Shown piece by piece: positions 1-7,892 of a DNA stretch of 64,000 bases. Made by a program: the position numbers and the translations under genes. The notes under the pieces were generated by a model, which worked only from the letters and a program-made list of their open reading frames with translations, did not search any database and was not told where the DNA came from. Every line of letters starts with the position of its first letter. Position 1 is the stretch's first letter. Source of the stretch: an uncultured Dysgonomonas sp. (GTDB lineage Bacteria > Bacteroidota > Bacteroidia > Bacteroidales > Dysgonomonadaceae); the NCBI GenBank assembly GCA_900556485.1, contig USOX01000002.1:124001-188000 (forward strand), given 5' to 3'.

Positions 1-224
1 GCTGAATAGCTAGCGAATAGCCTTGCTGTATTTGGATCTAAAGCATAGACATTGATTGTTAACAGATCACCTGGAATAATCCTATATTCCTCTGGTGGCA
101 CAGTCAGTTCAGGATGATTAGCTTTTATATCTTGTAATAAGTTTGTATCTTTACTTGTAACACAAGAACTAAGTATACAAACGAGACATATTACTAGTGT
201 GGGTATTTTCACTATAATTTTCAT
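1..224 (-). CDS. Polysaccharide export lipoprotein, Wza-like (N-terminal fragment)
   Basis: Partial gene running off the left edge; about 74 residues are visible. They start with a lipoprotein signal (MKIIVKIPTLVICLV, then lipobox LSSC with the modified Cys near residue 21). From about residue 47 the text YRIIPGDLLTINVYALD matches the opening of the Poly_export (Wza/BexD-type) domain. Such proteins form the outer-membrane exit of capsule or exopolysaccharide export systems. The ATG lies 14 nt after the def stop, so it may be transcribed with ruvX-def. The rest of the gene and any capsule genes lie outside the window. The family call rests on a short stretch. Confidence 0.75.
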   Translation of the reverse strand, partial: MKIIVKIPTLVICLVCILSSCVTSKDTNLLQDIKANHPELTVPPEEYRIIPGDLLTINVYALDPNTARLFASYS

Positions 225-238
225 AAGGGCGCGGTTTC

Positions 239-802
239 TCAATTTTTACCTTCTATTGCTCTCACTTTATATCGGCAATTAGTCCTACCTTTTATCAGAT
301 TATTTAGTTTTGATTTTATTAGCTGTTTGCGTATTCCGGATATTTTATCAATAAATAATTTCCCTTCAATATGATCATACTCATGCTGAATACAACGAGC
401 AAAAAAGCCATCATATTCTTCATCATGAGGAACGAAATTTTCGTCTAAATATTGTATTCGGATTTTTTCTTCTCTTTCTACACTCTCATTGATACCCGGC
501 AAGCTTAGACAACCCTCTTCCATCCTAACAAGTTCACCCTGCCTTTCTGTTATTTGAGGATTGATAAAGACTTTCTTGAAACTAGCAAACTGATCATCAT
601 CATCCGCCAAAGGTTCTAAATCTATTACAAAAAGGCGAATATCCAATCCTATTTGAGGTGCGGCCAAACCAATACCATCGGCATTATACATGGTTTCGAA
701 CATATTTGTAATAAGTTCTTTGAGATTGGGATAATCTGGTTGGATATCTTTTGCTACCTTTCTAAGTACTGGCTGTCCGTATAAATATATCGGTAATATC
801 AT
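239..802 (-). CDS. def: Peptide deformylase (cytoplasmic)
   Basis: Removes the formyl group from the N-terminal Met of nascent proteins. All three metal-site motifs are intact: GIGLAAPQ (residues 43-50), EGCLS (96-100, metal ligand Cys98) and QHEYDH (139-144, ligands His140 and His144, catalytic Glu141). The length of 187 residues is usual and there is no signal peptide, so it acts in the cytosol. It starts 14 nt after the ruvX stop. In many Bacteroidales ruvX-def precede thrS, but here thrS is 17 kb away. A second, very different deformylase is encoded at 4138-4755. Confidence 0.97.
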   Translation of the reverse strand: MILPIYLYGQPVLRKVAKDIQPDYPNLKELITNMFETMYNADGIGLAAPQIGLDIRLFVIDLEPLADDDDQFASFKKVFINPQITERQGELVRMEEGCLSLPGINESVEREEKIRIQYLDENFVPHDEEYDGFFARCIQHEYDHIEGKLFIDKISGIRKQLIKSKLNNLIKGRTNCRYKVRAIEGKN

Positions 803-816
803 ATTATGATTTTATA

Positions 817-1242
817 TCATTTGTTTTGTAAACGCAGACTTTCCATATAGCCTTGTAATATTATGACAGCACTCACTTCATCTACAAGAGCTTTATTCTG
901 TCTGTCTTTTTTCTTCAATCCTGCATCAATTATAGTTCTTTGTGCCAAGGTTGATGTAAATCGTTCATCGTAATATTCAACAGGTATATTTGGATAGGTC
1001 TTCTTCAGTTTCTTAACAAATGGCTGTATATGTTTCATATTTTCGGAATACTCATTATTCATTTGCTTAGGTAATCCTACTATTATACAGTCAACTTCTT
1101 CCTTTTCCAAATAGACTTTCAGATAGTCGAACAAAGTATGTGTTGGTATAGTTCCCAGTCCGTTAGCTATAATTTTCAAACTATCTGAAACTGCTATACC
1201 AGTCCGTTTTGTTCCATAATCTATCGCTAAAAGTCGCCCCAT
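817..1242 (-). CDS. ruvX: Holliday junction resolvase-like / pre-16S rRNA nuclease RuvX (YqgF)
   Basis: A 141-residue YqgF/RuvX protein with an RNase H-like fold. It begins GRLLAIDYGTKRTGIAVSD, the conserved first strand with the catalytic Asp. It continues with IIVGLPKQMN, then YYDERFTSTLAQ with the acidic DER motif, and ends with a VDEVSAVIILQGYM helix carrying the last acidic residues. In E. coli YqgF is needed for 16S rRNA 5' end maturation; the older proposal is Holliday junction resolution. It is the first gene of the ruvX-def pair, and a -7-like box sits 11 nt upstream of the ATG, suggesting a very short leader. Confidence 0.95.
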   Translation of the reverse strand: MGRLLAIDYGTKRTGIAVSDSLKIIANGLGTIPTHTLFDYLKVYLEKEEVDCIIVGLPKQMNNEYSENMKHIQPFVKKLKKTYPNIPVEYYDERFTSTLAQRTIIDAGLKKKDRQNKALVDEVSAVIILQGYMESLRLQNK

Positions 1243-1252
1243 ATTTCAAAGG

Positions 1253-1260
1253 CAAAGGTA
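1253..1260 (-). promoter_or_regulatory. Candidate -7 box for ruvX
   Basis: The minus strand reads TACCTTTG, matching the Bacteroidetes -7 consensus TAnnTTTG, 11 nt before the ruvX ATG. No TTG is seen 19-21 nt further upstream. Chance matches occur in AT-rich DNA. Confidence 0.4.
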
Positions 1261-1391
1261 GGCAAAAAATATTTATTTACCTCTAATGTAAATAGATAAA
1301 TAGTATTAATATTAAGAAACTGTATATATAACTTTAATTCGGGATTAAGATATAACATTAGCCCCGATTCCTCATATCCAAAAATACAGTT

Positions 1392-2084
1392 TTACAGATA
1401 TAATCCTACAGATACGCTAAACACGCCATTTTTCCCAGATGCGTCTCCGCTTTTTTTACTTTTAGGCTGCACATTGGCAACGCCTTGAGTATAAGATGCT
1501 GATACAATATACCGGGATAATTCAACTCCAAGCAATAAATTATATCCATAATCAAATCGCTTTAGATTGCTCCAGTGGTAAGGTTCCTGATAATCAACTT
1601 TCTTCGAAGTATAATGTATATTTTTATCTATATTGACTTCCTCTCCAAAGAAACGACCTTCAATAGTGGTTTTACCAAATAAACCAGCAGAAAGATAAGG
1701 GCCTGCTCCCACATAAAATTTAAAATTATCGGACAAAGGGGCCTTGAATAAAAAGTTAGTTTGTAATTCAGCATAATAAGGAGTGACTTTTATTTTACCA
1801 TGGTCACCATCCTCCGATTCCTTTAATTTATACTCTACTCCTTTTCCACTAAGGCCAAGAGATGGCTGAATGCAAATAATATCCTTATGAATTGGAATAT
1901 CTACCAAACCGCTGAGATTAAAAGATGTTAACCTGTCTTTCACTGTATTACCATGCTCATCACACGACATAGTTGAAAAGTTTAACCCTCCTTTTAATCC
2001 GAACCGAAAAGTTTTGTTGTCTTGAGCATTTAAAGCTGCACACAAGAAGCTTATAAATGCTATTGTGAATAGTTTTTTAATCAT
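1392..2084 (-). CDS. Outer-membrane beta-barrel protein (PorT/OMP_b-brl family)
   Basis: A 230-residue protein with a Sec signal peptide (MIKKLFTIAFISFLCAALNA, cleavage likely before QDN). Short amphipathic beta strands alternating with turns follow, for example FRFGLKGGLNFSTM and FKFYVGAGPYLSAGLFG, and it ends SVSVGLYL. This is the layout of Bacteroidetes small outer-membrane barrel proteins (OMP_b-brl_2). A related but diverged protein lies at 13558-14166. The gene appears monocistronic, with about 120 bases to lptB upstream. No specific ligand or role can be assigned. Confidence 0.8.
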   Translation of the reverse strand: MIKKLFTIAFISFLCAALNAQDNKTFRFGLKGGLNFSTMSCDEHGNTVKDRLTSFNLSGLVDIPIHKDIICIQPSLGLSGKGVEYKLKESEDGDHGKIKVTPYYAELQTNFLFKAPLSDNFKFYVGAGPYLSAGLFGKTTIEGRFFGEEVNIDKNIHYTSKKVDYQEPYHWSNLKRFDYGYNLLLGVELSRYIVSASYTQGVANVQPKSKKSGDASGKNGVFSVSVGLYL

Positions 2085-2205
2085 TGTTTTGTCTTACTTT
2101 GTGTCTGAGTACAAAGCTAATGAATAAATAAATGAGACTAGTGACATTTTAATATAAAAAAATGTCAACAATGAGTTAAAAGTTATAAATATACAATCGT
2201 GATTA

Positions 2206-2976
2206 TTAACCTTTTAAGTATTCAAAATCCCGTCGTTTGAGTTCAAAATCTTTTCCTAGATATTTCTCCCTCACTATTTCATTTTCAGCCAACTCCTCTG
2301 CAGAACCTTGGAAAAGGACCTTACCTTCGAACAACAGGTATGCCCGGTCGGTAATACTCAAAGTCTCGTCCACATTATGGTCGGTAATAAGAATTCCGAT
2401 ATTTTTGTACTTCAATTTAGCTACAATCTCCTGGATATCTTGTACAGCAATAGGGTCTACCCCAGCAAACGGTTCATCCAACATGATAAATTTAGGGTCG
2501 ATAGCCAAACATCGGGCAATCTCAGCCCTTCGCCTCTCTCCTCCGGATAATCTATCTCCTAAATTCCGACGAACTTTATGTAAACCGAATTCATCGATAA
2601 GGCTTTCTAGTTTTTCCTTCTGATATGCTGCTGATGTTTTAGTCATCTCCAATACAGAACGGATATTGTCTTCAACAGTCATTTTACGAAATATAGAAGC
2701 TTCCTGTGCCAGATAACCAATTCCATTCTGAGCACGTTTATATACCGGAAATTTAGTAATCTCCTGCTCATTCAGAAATATTTTACCTTCATTAGGCATT
2801 ACAAGGCCTACTGTCATATAGAAAGTTGTAGTTTTGCCGGCCCCATTGGGACCGAGCAAACCGACGATTTCTCCTTGTTTCACATCTATTGAGACGTGAT
2901 TAACAACTGTTCTTGACTTATAGCGTTTTACTAAATTTTCGGTGCGAAGCACCATGCTTTCATTTTTCTGTTCCAT
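2206..2976 (-). CDS. lptB: LPS export ABC transporter ATP-binding protein
   Basis: Cytoplasmic ATPase of the LptB2FG complex, which extracts lipopolysaccharide from the inner membrane and drives it along the Lpt bridge. The 256-residue protein has Walker A GPNGAGKTT (42-50), the signature LSGGERRRAEIARCLA, Walker B FIMLDEPFAGVDP and the switch His in ITDHNVDETL. The FAGVDPIAV and NVDETL wording is typical of LptB among ABC ATPases. It starts 19 nt after the ilvE stop, so the two are probably cotranscribed. LptFG are not in the window. Confidence 0.95.
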   Translation of the reverse strand: MEQKNESMVLRTENLVKRYKSRTVVNHVSIDVKQGEIVGLLGPNGAGKTTTFYMTVGLVMPNEGKIFLNEQEITKFPVYKRAQNGIGYLAQEASIFRKMTVEDNIRSVLEMTKTSAAYQKEKLESLIDEFGLHKVRRNLGDRLSGGERRRAEIARCLAIDPKFIMLDEPFAGVDPIAVQDIQEIVAKLKYKNIGILITDHNVDETLSITDRAYLLFEGKVLFQGSAEELAENEIVREKYLGKDFELKRRDFEYLKG

Positions 2977-2995
2977 GCCTGTTATTCAGGATTCT

Positions 2996-4015
2996 TTAAT
3001 CTAAAACAGTAATCCAACCATATGTATCAGGTTCGTCCCCAAGTTGAATAGCTCTGAGCCTGTTATACAACTTTGTACTTACAGGACCTGCATTACCATC
3101 TTTAGATATAACATATGATTTGTTTTCATCGATATCATCAACTCTCAATATAGGACTGATAACTGCTGCCGTCCCAACCTGCCCGGCCTCTTCAAATGTA
3201 GCAAGTTCTTCTTCTGCAACCTGTCTGCGTTCCACTATCATTCCCATATCTTCGGCTAACTGCATAAGACTTTTATTGGTTATAGAGGGGAGTATCGAAG
3301 AAGAAAGAGGAGTTACATATGTATTACCTTTTATTCCGAAAAAGTTTGCTGGACCACACTCATCCAAATATTTTTTTTCTTTTGCATCTAAATATAGAAC
3401 AGCGGAATAACCCATCTCATGAGCCTTATTGCCAGCAACTAAACTTGCTGCATAGTTACCACCTATTTTTATAGTTCCAGTTCCTAATGGAGCTGCTCTG
3501 TCATATCCCCTAAGAATAGCTACCGGAGTAGGTTTAAATCCTTCTTTGAAATATGGTCCCACCGGAGTAACAAAAACAAGGAATAAATATTCGCTTGCAG
3601 GTTTTACTCCAACTTGAGCTCCCATTCCTATTAACAAAGGACGGATATATAATGATGCTCCACTACCATATGGAGGAACGAAACGCTCGTTTAATTTTAC
3701 TGCTTTTACAACGGCGTCTTCAAAAATTTCTACAGGTAACTCCTCCATCATTATCCCATGACACGAAGCTTGCATTCTCAATGCATTTTCACGCATCCTG
3801 AAAATACGAGTTTTATCATCTTTACCTTTAAAAGCTTTAAGTCCCTCAAAAGCTTCTTGTCCGTAATGAAGACATGTAGCTGCCATATGAATATCAATAA
3901 ACTCAGATGTCGTTTCAGTTGGGACACTCCATTTACCATCTTTGTAAGAACTTCTTACATTGTAGTCTGTCTTAATATATCCGAAGGACAAGTTTGACCA
4001 GTCTATTGTATTCAT
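2996..4015 (-). CDS. ilvE: Branched-chain amino acid aminotransferase
   Basis: A PLP enzyme of fold type IV, 339 residues, which interconverts Leu, Ile and Val with their 2-oxo acids using glutamate/2-oxoglutarate. The PLP-binding Lys is in GTGTIKIGGNYAASL, and the cofactor-site signature follows at YLDECGPANFFGIKG. HYGQEAFEGLKAF near residue 52 is a BCAT-family hallmark. The length fits the longer eukaryotic-like BCAT subgroup. A -7 box (TAAATTTG) sits 42 nt upstream. lptB follows after 19 nt. Confidence 0.95.
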   Translation of the reverse strand: MNTIDWSNLSFGYIKTDYNVRSSYKDGKWSVPTETTSEFIDIHMAATCLHYGQEAFEGLKAFKGKDDKTRIFRMRENALRMQASCHGIMMEELPVEIFEDAVVKAVKLNERFVPPYGSGASLYIRPLLIGMGAQVGVKPASEYLFLVFVTPVGPYFKEGFKPTPVAILRGYDRAAPLGTGTIKIGGNYAASLVAGNKAHEMGYSAVLYLDAKEKKYLDECGPANFFGIKGNTYVTPLSSSILPSITNKSLMQLAEDMGMIVERRQVAEEELATFEEAGQVGTAAVISPILRVDDIDENKSYVISKDGNAGPVSTKLYNRLRAIQLGDEPDTYGWITVLD

Positions 4016-4056
4016 AACTTTAGAAATTAAATTGATTAAAATATTTATTTACATCG

Positions 4057-4064
4057 CAAATTTA
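4057..4064 (-). promoter_or_regulatory. Candidate -7 box for ilvE-lptB
   Basis: The minus strand reads TAAATTTG (TAnnTTTG type), 42 nt upstream of the ilvE ATG. No -33 TTG is seen at the usual spacing. Confidence 0.4.
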
Positions 4065-4137
4065 CAATTTTCAATTACAAACGAATGATATTTTCTTCAC
4101 ATTCTATCGCATAAATAAAAAGTATTCTATCTTTGAT

Positions 4138-4755
4138 TTATTTTTCACAAAGTTTATCTATAAATAAAACTCCTTGAAGGTGGTCAAATTCGTGTTGAAA
4201 TATAATCCCTGTAAAATCCTCATTTCGTGAGTATCCCGATAATTTTTCTTTTATCAGTTCGCCTTTTTCATTATAATACTCCACTTCTATCCATGGATAA
4301 CGTATTGAAGTGCCCGACTCTCCCGGTATAGATAGACATCCATCATCCTCAAAACAAACTGTTTCTTTCGGAACATTTACAATTCTCGGATTAATAGCTA
4401 CACAAATTGGGTAGTCAGGTCTATCTAATCGAAGAAACAGGAATAGATTACGACTCAGCCCTACTTGTGGTGCAGCTATTCCCACACCAGCTTCTTCTAT
4501 CAGTGTTTGCTTCAAACGTTCTATAAAATACTTTAAAGGTTTATTTGTTGTAATAGTATTAACATCTATATCCATTGCTTTTTTTCTCAAAACCAATGAA
4601 TCTTCTTCATTATCTACTGTTAATACTCTAAAAGGGACATCTATTTTTGCATCATTTATTAATGCAAGCTCTTGTATAGTCATATTCTTTGTTGGTTTGC
4701 AAGACATTAAAAAGGTAAATAATATAAATAGCAGGTATATATTCTTTTTGACCAT
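4138..4755 (-). CDS. Peptide deformylase-family lipoprotein
   Basis: A 205-residue deformylase-fold protein with a lipoprotein signal: KK at 3-4, a hydrophobic stretch, then lipobox LMSC with Cys19. The motifs are GVGIAAPQ (90-97), DGCLS (138-142, ligand Cys140) and HEFDH (188-192, His188, Glu189, His192). All metal ligands and the catalytic Glu are kept, but the Glu usual before GCLS is Asp. Deformylases work on nascent chains in the cytosol, so an envelope-anchored one would need another substrate, such as secreted formyl peptides. This is inference. It is monocistronic, 122 nt upstream of ilvE. Confidence 0.88.
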   Translation of the reverse strand: MVKKNIYLLFILFTFLMSCKPTKNMTIQELALINDAKIDVPFRVLTVDNEEDSLVLRKKAMDIDVNTITTNKPLKYFIERLKQTLIEEAGVGIAAPQVGLSRNLFLFLRLDRPDYPICVAINPRIVNVPKETVCFEDDGCLSIPGESGTSIRYPWIEVEYYNEKGELIKEKLSGYSRNEDFTGIIFQHEFDHLQGVLFIDKLCEK

Positions 4756-4894
4756 TTTGTCGAAATTTATGGTGTAAAGATATAAAGGTAATAAGTAAAT
4801 AAAAACTAAACAAAAATGAAAAAACTATTAGATATGTGATTTTTTCATTTTAAATTCGACATATAATAAACAATATTAAACTTAAAAGCTATTA

Positions 4895-5380
4895 ATGAGG
4901 CAAGCAGCAGTAGACAATCAGTTTGTACAGATGATCCAGCAAAACGAAGGTGTCATCTATAAGGTTGTTTCGTTTTATGCTGATAAAGAGCACCCCATAG
5001 GAGATCTCTATCAAGAAGTAGTATTGAATTTATGGAAAGCTTTCCCTTCATTTAGGGGAGAAAGTAAATATTCAACATGGATATACAGAATCGCTCTTAA
5101 TACTTGTGTTTCATTTTATCGACGTAACAAGAAAAATGTTACATATGTGGATATATCTTTTGATATACCCGAAACTGTAGAGAATAATGAACAAATACAA
5201 AAATTATATAAACTGATTAACCGTTTGGGCAAAATAGAACGTGCATTAGTCTTATTATACCTTGACGATAAGTCTTACAAAGAAATTGGAGAAATAACCG
5301 GCATTACAGTTACAAATGTAGCAACGAAACTAAGCCGTATAAAAGAAAAGTTGAAACAAATGTCGAATGAGCAAAACTAA
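4895..5380 (+). CDS. ECF-type RNA polymerase sigma-70 factor
   Basis: A 161-residue two-domain sigma factor. Region 2 (about residues 20-75) contains YQEVVLNLWKAFPSF and STWIYRIALNTC, the core-binding and -10 recognition helices. Region 4 (about 105-158) holds the helix-turn-helix SYKEIGEITGITVTNVATKL. The downstream membrane protein starts 6 nt after the stop and may be its anti-sigma or signalling partner, followed by a TraB-like protein. The target promoters cannot be read from the window. Confidence 0.9.
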   Translation: MRQAAVDNQFVQMIQQNEGVIYKVVSFYADKEHPIGDLYQEVVLNLWKAFPSFRGESKYSTWIYRIALNTCVSFYRRNKKNVTYVDISFDIPETVENNEQIQKLYKLINRLGKIERALVLLYLDDKSYKEIGEITGITVTNVATKLSRIKEKLKQMSNEQN

Positions 5381-5386
5381 CCAATT

Positions 5387-5959
5387 ATGGATTTAGATAA
5401 TATAAAAAAAACATGGCAAGAAACCGAAATCAATCCGGATATAGGTAAGGATAAGATTCAAAAGATGATAGATAATGATGGACAAAGTGCTTTCAATAAG
5501 CTATTATTCTATGAGAAAATCGCAATCCTTGGTCTCGTTATTTGTATCCCGATAGGGTTGGGGCTATTTAACAAATATCTCCCTGTCAGCATTGTATATA
5601 TACTGAGTATTATCTTTGGTATTGTCTGGCAAATATATAAATACAAAAGCTTACAAAGGATAAATGTAGCTGAAATGAGCATAACAGAAGTTGCCGCTTC
5701 ATTCTATAAATACCGAAAATGTATACTTAAAGAATTCTATATAGGGCTGGTGTGGTTTGTTGCTTTTTTTGCACTTTTTGGTTACTGTGAGTTTATAGAA
5801 GATATAGAGTTATTATCTAAACATCTTTTTATCTTAGTAATAGGAATGATTATAGGATTAATCTTTGTACTAATCGTATATAAAAAGCTTTATTGGAAAA
5901 ACATAAAAAAATTGGAAGCCTCAATAAAAGAGATTGAAGAATTCAATCAAGAAGATTAA
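5387..5959 (+). CDS. Small membrane protein, possible anti-sigma partner
   Basis: A 190-residue protein. Its N-terminus (DNIKKTWQETEINPDIGKDKI) is cytoplasmic and resembles N-termini of membrane proteins that follow ECF sigma genes in Bacteroidetes. Four hydrophobic segments follow, in two pairs: about residues 47-63, 67-85, 112-135 and 144-164, with a charged helical tail. The gene sits 6 nt after the sigma factor, which suggests translational coupling. The anti-sigma role is inferred only from position and topology; I do not recognise a named domain. Confidence 0.6.
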   Translation: MDLDNIKKTWQETEINPDIGKDKIQKMIDNDGQSAFNKLLFYEKIAILGLVICIPIGLGLFNKYLPVSIVYILSIIFGIVWQIYKYKSLQRINVAEMSITEVAASFYKYRKCILKEFYIGLVWFVAFFALFGYCEFIEDIELLSKHLFILVIGMIIGLIFVLIVYKKLYWKNIKKLEASIKEIEEFNQED

Positions 5960-5978
5960 CTAATACAACATAATAATT

Positions 5979-6896
5979 ATGAAAGCTATAACCTCATCTG
6001 TAAGTCTGTTTATTCTTTTTTTATTTACCCTTTTAACGGCATCAGCACAAGACAAAGATTATTCGGGTTCGCTTCTTTGGAAAGTATCGGGAAATGGACT
6101 AGATAAGCCATCATATATATTAGGTACTCATCACCTTATCCATGTCAGCTTCGTTGATAGTATATCCGGATTAAAAGAAGCTATAGAATCTACTGATCAG
6201 ACTATAGGAGAGCTTGTTCTAGCTGATCAGGCAGCAATGGCTGCTAAAATGCAACAAGCAGCAATGATGCCCACCGGAGAATCTTATAACAAATTATTAG
6301 CAGCAAAAGACTATGAGAAACTTGACAATGGATTAAAATCTATGGTTGGTGCAGGTCTTGATAATCTAGGCATACTGAAACCCGGAATGATTTCGATGCT
6401 CTATACCATTACTATGTATACCAAACTATACCCTGAATTTAACCCTATGAGTCATGAAGCAATAGATATGTATGTACAGCGGGTAGCTAAAGAGAAAAGT
6501 AAAGGTGTTATTGGTCTGGAAACTATCGAAGATCAGATACATGCTCTATTTGACTCGGAAACATTACAAAAACAGGCTGAAACTCTGGTCTGCTCCGTAG
6601 AGAATAGCAACACAGCAAAAGATTTGTTAGACAAATTAAATGCTTACTACCGCAAAGGTGATATCGCTCTGATGTATGAATTATCATTCAACAATCCTGA
6701 TGATCCATGCCCCACATCACAAAAACAACAAAATGCTTTAGCTAAAGATCGCAATCTCAAGTGGCTGCAAAAACTACCTCAGCTAATGAAAAATAACTCT
6801 AGTCTGATAGCTGTAGGAGCTCTTCATTTACCTGGCGAAGACGGACTATTGAAGCAATTAGCAAAAATGGGTTATAAAGTAGAGGCTGTTAAATAG
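5979..6896 (+). CDS. TraB/GumN (Tiki-like) family protein
   Basis: A 305-residue exported protein with a signal peptide ending near LTASAQ. The family's two GxxH motifs are present: GTHH near residue 49 (SYILGTHHLIHV) and GALH near residue 281 (IAVGALHLPGEDGLL). The central GLETIEDQ is also conserved. Related Tiki proteins are metalloproteases; the bacterial members are mostly uncharacterised. It is third in the sigma-factor cluster, 19 nt after the membrane protein, and so may be part of the regulon's envelope function. It ends 2 nt from the convergent DUF2752 gene. Confidence 0.85.
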   Translation: MKAITSSVSLFILFLFTLLTASAQDKDYSGSLLWKVSGNGLDKPSYILGTHHLIHVSFVDSISGLKEAIESTDQTIGELVLADQAAMAAKMQQAAMMPTGESYNKLLAAKDYEKLDNGLKSMVGAGLDNLGILKPGMISMLYTITMYTKLYPEFNPMSHEAIDMYVQRVAKEKSKGVIGLETIEDQIHALFDSETLQKQAETLVCSVENSNTAKDLLDKLNAYYRKGDIALMYELSFNNPDDPCPTSQKQQNALAKDRNLKWLQKLPQLMKNNSSLIAVGALHLPGEDGLLKQLAKMGYKVEAVK

Positions 6897-6898
6897 AA

Positions 6899-7294
6899 TC
6901 ATATCAGATTTCGCACAAGCCAAAACACTAAAATAAGGACAAGAATTATAATTGCTGCCTTTTTGCCATAAGCAATTTGTCTGAGTCGGGGGAATCTCTC
7001 TTTTCCTCCAAAATATTCCATGTATATACCTATTATTATATATGGAATAGCTACAACTAATAATGGGTTACTATAAAGAGCAAATTTGAATTCCCTATGT
7101 AGTAAATGATGGATTGCCCGTTGTGAACCACATCCCGGACAATCAAATCCTGTCAGATAATGAAATGGACATTGAGGGAAAAATCGAGATTCTTCAGGAC
7201 TAAAAAGATAATAGATACCTCCAGCAATAAGCAGGGCCAAGACTATTCCTGTTAATCTCTTTATATATACCGTTTTAGTTGATTGCAAGACCAT
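6899..7294 (-). CDS. DUF2752 membrane protein
   Basis: A 131-residue protein using the ATG at 7294. The stop of the upstream gene overlaps this ATG (TAATG), a translational-coupling arrangement, so a longer reading from 7348 was rejected. The DUF2752 core is CPFHYLTGFDCPGCGSQRA, with conserved cysteines, followed by HHLLHREFKFALYSNP. There are three hydrophobic segments, one at each side and one central. Its function is unknown. In Bacteroidetes DUF2752 genes commonly neighbour CD225/dispanin genes, as here. Confidence 0.85.
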   Translation of the reverse strand: MVLQSTKTVYIKRLTGIVLALLIAGGIYYLFSPEESRFFPQCPFHYLTGFDCPGCGSQRAIHHLLHREFKFALYSNPLLVVAIPYIIIGIYMEYFGGKERFPRLRQIAYGKKAAIIILVLILVFWLVRNLI

Positions 7295-7875
7295 TATAGC
7301 CCTACTAAATAAGTCATTGCCCCGAATATAGTAAGGATAACATAACAAAGTGGCAAGAAAAGAATTCCGGCTAATGTCCAGTTTTTAGCATTTTTAGATG
7401 CCCTTAGTGCACCTTCATAATCCTTTGTATAGTATAGAGACTCTACCTTTGAGGCATAAAATATACCAACAACACTTATTGGTGAGCAACAAAAGATAGA
7501 CAATAGAATAGATTCTACCAACCAATTTTTAGGCATCGGCAAGATATCATCCCATTTATTAGATTCTCCGGTTCTGCTACTCTGTTGATTAGATTGCGTA
7601 GAATTTGGAGACGAACTTGAATTTCTATTGGCTTGCTCCTGTTGCTTACTTATATCAATACTTGATCTTTGTGGAGGATTTGGTTTATCCTCTAGGATAG
7701 GTAATCTGTCATCAAATAAGTATGCCAATTCCGAAACATTACGAGCCTCTGTCCAATCCGGCATCCCTGATCGCCAGACTACAGTTTCAGGGTGAATACC
7801 TTTCCCCTTCAAATCTTTTAATTCAAAAGGACCACATTGCTGTTTTGTCAGATTATCGATATAGAAATACTTCAT
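7294..7875 (-). CDS. GYF_2 (DUF4339) plus CD225/dispanin-like membrane protein
   Basis: A 193-residue two-part protein. Residues 1-55 form a GYF_2 domain (FYIDNLTKQQCGPFELKDLK, with VWRSGMPDWTEA), usually a peptide-binding module. A Ser/Gln/Asn-rich linker covers about 70-110. The C-terminal part (NWLVESILLSIFCCSPISVV, then KVESLYYTKDYEGALRASKNAK) matches the CD225/dispanin double membrane helix. It lies 17 nt after the PBP1A gene and overlaps DUF2752, so the three are probably one operon. Its role is unknown; a link to cell-wall growth is inferred only from position. Confidence 0.85.
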   Translation of the reverse strand: MKYFYIDNLTKQQCGPFELKDLKGKGIHPETVVWRSGMPDWTEARNVSELAYLFDDRLPILEDKPNPPQRSSIDISKQQEQANRNSSSSPNSTQSNQQSSRTGESNKWDDILPMPKNWLVESILLSIFCCSPISVVGIFYASKVESLYYTKDYEGALRASKNAKNWTLAGILFLPLCYVILTIFGAMTYLVGL

Positions 7876-7892
7876 TTAAGAGTCAAGAAATA

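Noticed and set aside
2237-2623. Plus-strand open frames opposite lptB, and similar ones opposite many genes.
   Set aside because: They mirror strongly conserved minus-strand genes and have no domain of their own.
7295-7348. Longer start for the DUF2752 gene at 7348.
   Set aside because: It would overlap the upstream gene by 55 nt; the ATG at 7294 overlaps the stop as TAATG and gives the family's usual beginning.
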